Source: Massospora cicadina (Eukaryota > Entomophthoromycota > Entomophthoromycetes > Entomophthorales > Entomophthoraceae). Taken from it: a DNA stretch of 64,000 nucleotides. How positions within the stretch are numbered: position 1 is the first letter of the stretch; each line of letters opens with the position of its first letter. Under the pieces are notes generated by a model, which had not been told where the DNA came from, did not search any database, and worked only from the letters and a program-made list of their open reading frames with translations. Below are positions 58,361-64,000 of this stretch, piece after piece. Position numbers and translations under genes: made by a program. Where the stretch lies: the NCBI GenBank assembly GCA_022478985.1, contig JAKSZP010000178.1:1-64000 (forward strand), read 5' to 3'.

Positions 58361-58639
58361 ATAATAATGCTTATAAATGTCAAGGGTCACGAAAAGTTCA
58401 CCTTAGAATCTCCATTACTCTTATACAACTCACCATTCTGATGAAATGTATTAGCTTGTATCTTGTTTAAAGCCTATATGACTTGCGGCAGTTCATCGTC
58501 ATATCTACTTCTGAGTATTTTGTCATACATCACATAGCTCAGATCCGCTGTAACAGCAATTGTGGGTAATATTTTATAAACAATCTGCATTATGATGCTT
58601 TGCTCCTGGTTGGTGAAGGATTTCAAATTCATAAGCCTG

Positions 58640-59900
58640 TAGTTTGAGAGCCCATCAGGCTAGATGACCTTCCAGCTACTTGATATTCTGCAACCAACAT
58701 AACGAGGCATGCTCTGTTACAACTTTAAACTTTACTCCATGAAAATACACCCAAAATTGTTTATGTGTAGATCACCACTAAGCACTCTTGCTAAGTCATG
58801 GTATAATTGCGCTCATGATAGTTAAGGCTTTGGCTACAGTATGCAACTAGGTACTTTTCCCCCTTTTCGCCCTTTTGGGATAGGAACGCACCTACCATGG
58901 AAAGAGACTCATCCATCTGGACTTTGAACTCTTTATCAAAATTTGGATATTTCAGCACCAGCGTACTGATCAGTAGCATCTGAAGTGTGTCAAAGGAGCA
59001 TTAACGGCGTCTCATCCATTAAAAATGACATCCTTTTTAAATACCTCAAATAACATCCCCTGATAAAGCTGAAGTTAGGGATGGAGCGCCAGTAGTAGCC
59101 AACCATACCCAAAAAGACCTGTATTTGACGTTTACTGTTCAGAGGGGGCATATTCTGGATTGCTGCCACCTTAGCCAGTTTCTAGTTTCAGCCCCCTCAA
59201 GTCCACCACAAACCCCAGGTATTCCAGCTGGCCTTTGAAGAAATGACATTTACAAGGCTTAATCTTGATTTTGGCATCAGCGAGCTGGTGGAATACCTCC
59301 TCTAGATGGTTAAGATGCTCTGAAAAAGTTTGAGAGAAGACATTGATGTCGTTAAGGTACACAAGGATGCACGACAGCTTAAGGTCATCAAAGATGGTGT
59401 CCATGGCTCATTGGAACATAGCTGGGGCGTTACATAACCCTTGAGGCATATGTGTTGGTTGAAAAATTCCCTTGGATTTGATTACAGCTCATTTCTCCTG
59501 TTCCGCCATGGGCAACTCAATTTTCCAGTAATTCAATATTAGATCCATAGCTGAGAAGTATCTAGCTTTTCCTAACTGATCCAAAGCATTGTCAATCCAT
59601 GGTAAGGAATATGAGTCCTTTTTGGTAATACTGTTGAGCTTCCAGTAGTCTTGCACCACACAAGTTGGTACTGTCCTTCTTTTTTACAAAATTATAATTA
59701 TGAAGCCCATGGACTCTTTGAAGGCTCAAGCATCCCTTTCTCCAGCAGCTTATCAATTTCCTCAGTAACAACTTCTTCAGCTGTCCTTGATTTTCGGATT
59801 AGCTGAGAACTTGTGGGGGATGATCTCCAGTATTTAGTCAATGGACCACCCCCCCCCAAAGCGCACCCTAAATAGTGGTCATCAACCACAAAATCTCCTT
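58640..59900 (-). pseudogene. M4 reverse transcriptase and RNase H
   Basis: RT on the minus strand: EIDKLLEKGMLEPSKSPWAS (59,757-59,698) and MDTIFDDLKLSCILVYLNDINVFS (59,404-59,330), followed by KCHFFKGQLEYLGFVVD. The active-site box is YLND. RNase H at 58,979-58,791 has FKVQMDESLSMVGAFLSQ, where the usual TDAS reads MDES, and YLVAYCSQSLNYHERNYTMT. G3 and G2 copies align block by block. Confidence 0.85.
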
Positions 59901-60439
59901 ATACTTTTATTTAAGGCTATCTCTGGTCTTTTTGTTCTTCCAACAACCCATAAAGTTTTTCATGATAACACCATCATTGTGCCAAGCTGTGGTTCAACGG
60001 TTAGGCACAATTCATCCAGTGACCCAAAACTGTGAACCTGAAGGATCTCCTCAACAGGGTCAAGTGTAGATATGCCACTATTTGATGCCAGAAGATTTGT
60101 AATGGTTCTTTTTGGAGATTTGTTAATAAGACCTTGATCTCACCATGTCCCAGAAGTATAATTCCTGGAGCCACATGAGGCTTAAGCCGTGATTGCTGAT
60201 AAGGCTCAATGACCTCCCTGTAAAGCCTGGCTGGCACTTCCATCTCTAATTTGGTGTTTACTATTACTTGATGCTTGGAGGGGATGGATATAGGCCCAGC
60301 AGCTTTGAGAGGCAGCCCTTGATATTCGTATACCTGCTTTTAAGAGATCCCAGGTTTTGTTCTTTAGTTAATGGTAGCAAACTGGAAATACACCATCACT
60401 ATAAGCAAGGTTGATACGGCCCATGTGCACCAGATCTTT

Positions 60440-60850
60440 TGGCACTCCGCTAGAGGCAAATTAAATTGAGATCCGCTGTCCCAAAAGATTTGAAGGTCTT
60501 TTCTGTCATTTCAATGACATACCCAAAGTATTGCATGAAAGCAGGTCCAATTAACAGGTCTTAATTGCTGTTTGGTAACACTGTTGCCAGGGCTACAATG
60601 ACAATTAACCCAAACTGCAAAGGTTGTGCACTGTACGCTCCCTCAGAGACCGTGTTTTCCGCTCCAGCAGTCCCATAAACTATGTGCTGGTCTACATCAG
60701 GTTTTAACGTCAGCTTTGCCGCCAACTTAGTGGAAACTATACTAACTGGAGCACCTGTATCTATTATATCTTGGACTTGATGGTTTGCTACAAAAATGTC
60801 ACAGTATGTACACTCAGAATAAGGAGAATTTTGACAGTTTAATACGTGAA
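60440..60850 (-). pseudogene. M4 aspartic protease, the best preserved of its family here
   Basis: The minus-strand frame runs CTYCDIFVANHQVQDIIDTG, then APVSIVSTKLAAKL, with an intact DTGA near 60,762-60,751. KPDVDQHIVYGTAGAENT, GAYSAQPLQFGLIVIVALA and, after a TAA, DLLIGPAFMQYFG complete the domain. Few stops compared with the neighbouring RT. Confidence 0.8.
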
Positions 60851-61390
60851 CTTTTGAGAAATTTTATTTTCAACATGGTCCAGAACACCACTGATGTGCC
60901 AGGGTAAATAGTATGAAGACTAATTACCCCTATGCACAGCAGCACTAGCAGGCTCATCTTCTTTTGTTGCAAGTTTATGATCAGTACAACCTCTCATGCG
61001 TGGTCTTCCTCTAAAGCAACTTCACCACAAATTAATCAACACTAACATTATCTCCCAAAGCTGGAACTCTCAAAACATCTTGCCATCACGACCTGAGTGA
61101 ACCAACACTCATCTGGTCAACCTGAGTGCTTTAACACCCATCTGGTTACATTGGCCTTGGCAGCCCAGCATCTGTCCTAATTGATCCCAAGTCTATCTAA
61201 GATTGGTTCTCATCCAGTACCCATTCACTAGCAGGTCTGCGCCAATTGAGGGCTCAAGTTACATCAGTACTCTCACAGAGGTTTCAAGCATCAGGAAGGC
61301 GTACATGGGGCTTGGCAGGCCACTACAGCAAACATAATCACCAATGGATGCCTACACCCTGGGGAACCTTTTTCAAAATAATTAAAAAAC
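60851..61390. other. M4 linker between protease and inserted LTR-like stretch
   Basis: About 540 bp in front of the M4 protease, where the linker between knuckle and protease should lie. No continuous frame is left and I recognise no domain. The 61-codon plus stretch at 61,246-61,431 is probably accidental. Confidence 0.4.
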
Positions 61391-62240
61391 AGCTAGGGTT
61401 GTTACACCCTAGCCAAGAAGATAAGATATAATCAAAGAGATTCTTTTTAATAAGAATAAACTGACCCTATTTATAGGGTTTTCAGGTAAAATTAGAGGTA
61501 ACAATCTGAATAAACTTATATCATATAACAAAGCAATTAAAATATAGGGAGTCATGATAATTCTTGCTCCAGAAGCACAGCGGTTCATGGATGCAGCAAT
61601 GCATCTTTGATTCCATAGTTTCAATAAACAATTGAGGATGATTTTGGCTGTATTTCAAATATATATAAATATGAAATTAGAACGTTATACAGATTAGGAG
61701 ATAGCGATTCATGTGAATCATACCAATTCCTCCTAATAAAAGTGTTTGTATATAAATCCCTTGGTGAATTGTAATGTTTTGGCCTCATCACCCTTGGCTA
61801 TTGATTTTTTCAATTGATTACACCTTGGCGAATTGTTTCTTAATTTAATTAACATGTTCCAGAATGAATTGACCATATTGCCGTGCATTTGGCATCATGT
61901 TCTAATTAGTTAGTTCATCATTTCTCAATAATCACTCTGTCCAAGAATACTCATGTCATCATTAAGTTGACGTCATTCTCATTGGTTATTTAATCATAAT
62001 ATTAATCAATACTCTGAGTTAGTCCATGTTGCTTATTCACTTGGTATTTGTTTTGAAGTGCTGCACTAAATCTGATTAAACCAAAAGTGAAATATTAAAT
62101 TTAAGAAAATAAATTTGTTAAGAAGCCAAGCATAATTAACCACATCTAATAAAGCATCTTGGGTTGGAGATAGGTTCAGTCCTAGCAAAAACTGAAATAA
62201 ACTTAGAATGAAATTTAAACATGAACATTTAAAAGAGTCT
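61391..62240 (-). repeat. Possible solo LTR inserted in M4
   Basis: An AT-rich block separates the M4 knuckle region from the protease. On the minus strand it has a TATA-like AACCCTATAAATAGGG at 61,465-61,480 and ends near TGTAACA within a perfect hairpin GCTAGGGT-GTAACA-ACCCTAGC at about 61,392-61,413. That looks like an LTR 3' end. I find no second copy and no certain target duplication. Confidence 0.4.
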
Positions 62241-63900
62241 CTTTTCCCAAGGAAGCTCATAATCCCCTCACTGACTTTATGGTATTCTTTAACAATAGCG
62301 TCTACCAGGGGGCGACATTTACTCTTAAATGGAAGGTGCATCTGAGGATGGGTCCAGCTCATCTGAAGAAACTTGGTCAAACATTTGACAGGCTTACAGC
62401 TTTGGTTACTCCTGAGGTCCTTTCTTCCGCTGCAGCCTTGTATTGCACCCATGTCAGTATGTTTACCCCTCCAACCAGCTGCTGATATAAAAAATTGTCA
62501 TCATACTGAGGGACTTCCGCTGAATATACTATGATGGTTTCAAATGGGACATTTGGGGTTGGGATAGCGGAGATAGAGAATCCCATCTCTACTCTGCTCC
62601 ATCTTTTCCTGGTAGTATTGATCTTGTTGTACGTAATGAACTCAAAGGTTAGGACAACTCCAGGCAAGGTGGCCAAGGTGACTGCTTTAAAAACAATTTA
62701 CCCTGCAGGGTCTGTATCCTTAGTTTCGTAAGAGGAGCCAGGCCAATAATTTGATTGTTGGCAATTAGCGTAACCATGTCCAGGTTGATAGGTTGACTGC
62801 TGATGGTTGGCTTAATTAAGCCCAGGTCAGTAGTTGGGCTGTTGGCAATTATTATAAGCAGGTCCTAATTGGAAGTTAAGCATCTGGGGGGTAACTAGCT
62901 GGGGGCGAGGCGCATAATTATAATAAGTCCAAGGGTTACTCTGCAGAATCTGAACAGGACAAGAGTAATACCCAAATACAAAGACTGGCAACAGCTGCGG
63001 TATGTTCTGGTCTGTATTAGGTGGAAGAAAATTAGCGGATTGATGGCTCAAAACTGAACAATATTGAGCAGGGATACATAGTCCTCCAAAATTGGAGTCA
63101 TGATTTTTAAAGCTTGTGGTATGGCTTTACAGCAGAGGTCATGGCAATGCAAACGTTGGATTCAAATAGACTTTCTGCCCCAATTAACATGTGGTTTTTC
63201 GCCATAAATTGGTCAGCAAATGCAGTAAGAGTTTCATTACGCCGGAACTGAATAGTCAAGAACTCAGCCTTCCATTGCAATACCTTAGTGGTACCTCCAA
63301 ACAGCCGCAGCACAGTATGCTTCCCTTCTTGATATCTAATGAGCTACTGGGAAGATAGCAAGTGACTTGGTCGGTGCTTCCAACATCCAAGGCAGATATC
63401 AGCAATTTAGCTTTACGCCAATCCAAGGATCCTTCTTCCACAAACTTGTATTGTCTAAAGAACCCATGTATGTTCCAATCATGGTCAAATGTGGGCAGCT
63501 TATTGATGCAAACCTCCTCCTCCCGCTCATAACTGCAAGCCTTTGGAGCGTAATGAGGGGTGGTTCAAGTCCCATAGTCTGTATCTAGTCGAGATGCTGG
63601 TTTGTTAGGCCAGCAGCTGCCTGCTTGTCCGCTAATTCAAGGCTAATGTGGGCCCCTTCAGTGGGCAAAACTGCCATCACCTGGGGGAATTGGTTCACCA
63701 ATACACAATCATACCCAGGGCTGCCTGCAGCCTTGCCAAAATGCTCCTCAACTGGGTACTCAGCCTCATATTCATTGTAATACAATTCCTCATGAGCGGT
63801 CCCTTGTAGTTCATCCACTTCCCACTGAGGGCGCTGAGAGTGGGATGTGCTGTCCAAATTCCATTCTGCTCAATGTAGTCATTCATTGGTGTTATCCAGG
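62241..63900 (-). pseudogene. M4 gag with Q/N/Y-rich repeats and zinc knuckle
   Basis: On the minus strand, MDSTSHSQRPQWEVDELQG opens at 63,857, with gag-like coding possibly continuing upstream to the window edge. Capsid blocks at 63,441-63,110 are WRKAKLLISALDVGSTDQV, LRLFGGTTKVLQWKAEFLT and ETLTAFADQFMAKNHMLIGA, close to G3. A proline/Q/N/Y-rich part with imperfect repeats of the type ANCQQSNYWPG covers about 63,000-62,740. The knuckle at 62,654-62,695 has CX2CX4HX4C spacing, but the second cysteine is serine (AGC) and the third codon is TAA. Confidence 0.75.
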
Positions 63901-64000
63901 CGATTAGCTAGTTGCCTGTTTTGTTGTCCAAGTACCCACATTTGGCTAAATATGTCCTTGACTGATTCATTATATTATTAATATCCTGAAGGAGCTCATC

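Larger units (their letters stand above)
47741..64000 (-). mobile_element. M4: minus-strand Ty3/gypsy element, runs off the right edge, 3' LTR split by G3
   Basis: Reading leftward from 64,000: gag, zinc knuckle, an inserted LTR-like stretch, protease, RT, RNase H, integrase, a purine tract AAGGGGGTAA (57,314-57,323) and an LTR starting TGTCAACATTC at 57,313. The LTR runs to 56,945, then continues beyond G3 from 47,898 leftward. Its left end near 47,741 is a guess because the 5' LTR is outside the window. By RT, protease and gag it is a sister of G3 and G2. Confidence 0.8.

Noticed and set aside
1..64000. CRISPR arrays, rRNA, operons, riboswitches or a bacterial mobile system
   Set aside because: No regularly spaced repeats other than the G3 array, no rRNA signatures, and the content is wholly eukaryotic retroelements.
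1..64000. A new biosynthetic or defence gene cluster
   Set aside because: No intact non-TE gene could be supported; novelty here is limited to retroelement structure.

Overview
The window comes from a repeat-rich eukaryotic chromosome. I find no convincing host gene, rRNA, functional tRNA or CRISPR array. Almost all of it is nested, decayed retrotransposons: Ty3/gypsy LTR elements of at least three kinds (chromoviruses with an integrase chromodomain; a P family with a long coiled-coil-like gag; a G/E/M4 family primed near TGGTGCTC), two GC-richer LINE copies and one tRNA-derived SINE. The TE mix (chromoviruses plus an APE-type LINE with an RRM/zinc-knuckle-like ORF1) and heavy C-to-T / G-to-A decay fit a large TE-rich fungal genome, perhaps a rust, but nothing in the sequence fixes the species.

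Layout. 1-2,790 (+): chromovirus M1 pol relic. 4,068-20,910 (-): chromovirus M2 with an LTR-like repeat at each end. Its C-terminus is split by a minus-strand LTR unit (LTR A 4,983-5,569, short interior, LTR B 6,490-14,063). LTR B holds three independent insertions: P1 (6,725-11,476, LTR element, TSD CCAAG/CTAAG), LINE-H (11,559-13,453, 17-bp TSD) and a SINE (13,708-13,960, 7-bp TSD). 20,911-26,750 (+): P2, a diverged relative of P1. 27,081-32,334 (-): a near full-length LINE-F with a 13-bp TSD. 33,480-44,175 (-): chromovirus M3, split in its integrase by G2 (34,042-43,597, TSD AGGAA/AGGCA). 44,185-46,450 (+): truncated E4. 56,945-64,000 (-): M4, which runs off the right edge and whose 3' LTR is split by G3 (47,899-56,944, perfect TSD CCTCC).

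How the parts relate. gag, protease (PR), reverse transcriptase (RT), RNase H and integrase (IN) domains recur in the usual Ty3 order, so each copy can be read against the others. Every LTR-element RT I could read has a damaged YxDD box, and every gag zinc knuckle I could read has lost a ligand or reading frame. LINE-F keeps FADD and intact ORF1 knuckle ligands, so it looks younger. P1 lacks RT, RNase H and the IN core, yet its PR and IN C-terminus share one frame; it looks like a deletion derivative that moved using proteins from other elements. LINE-H likewise has ORF1 and the family 3' end but no endonuclease/RT.

I found no new multi-gene system. The most interesting signals are the two non-autonomous derivatives (P1, LINE-H), the SINE, the alternating 71/90-bp tandem array inside the G3 3' LTR, a duplicated LTR-end/primer-site block in G2, and an unexplained 1.7-kb antisense-ORF region downstream of G2 integrase.
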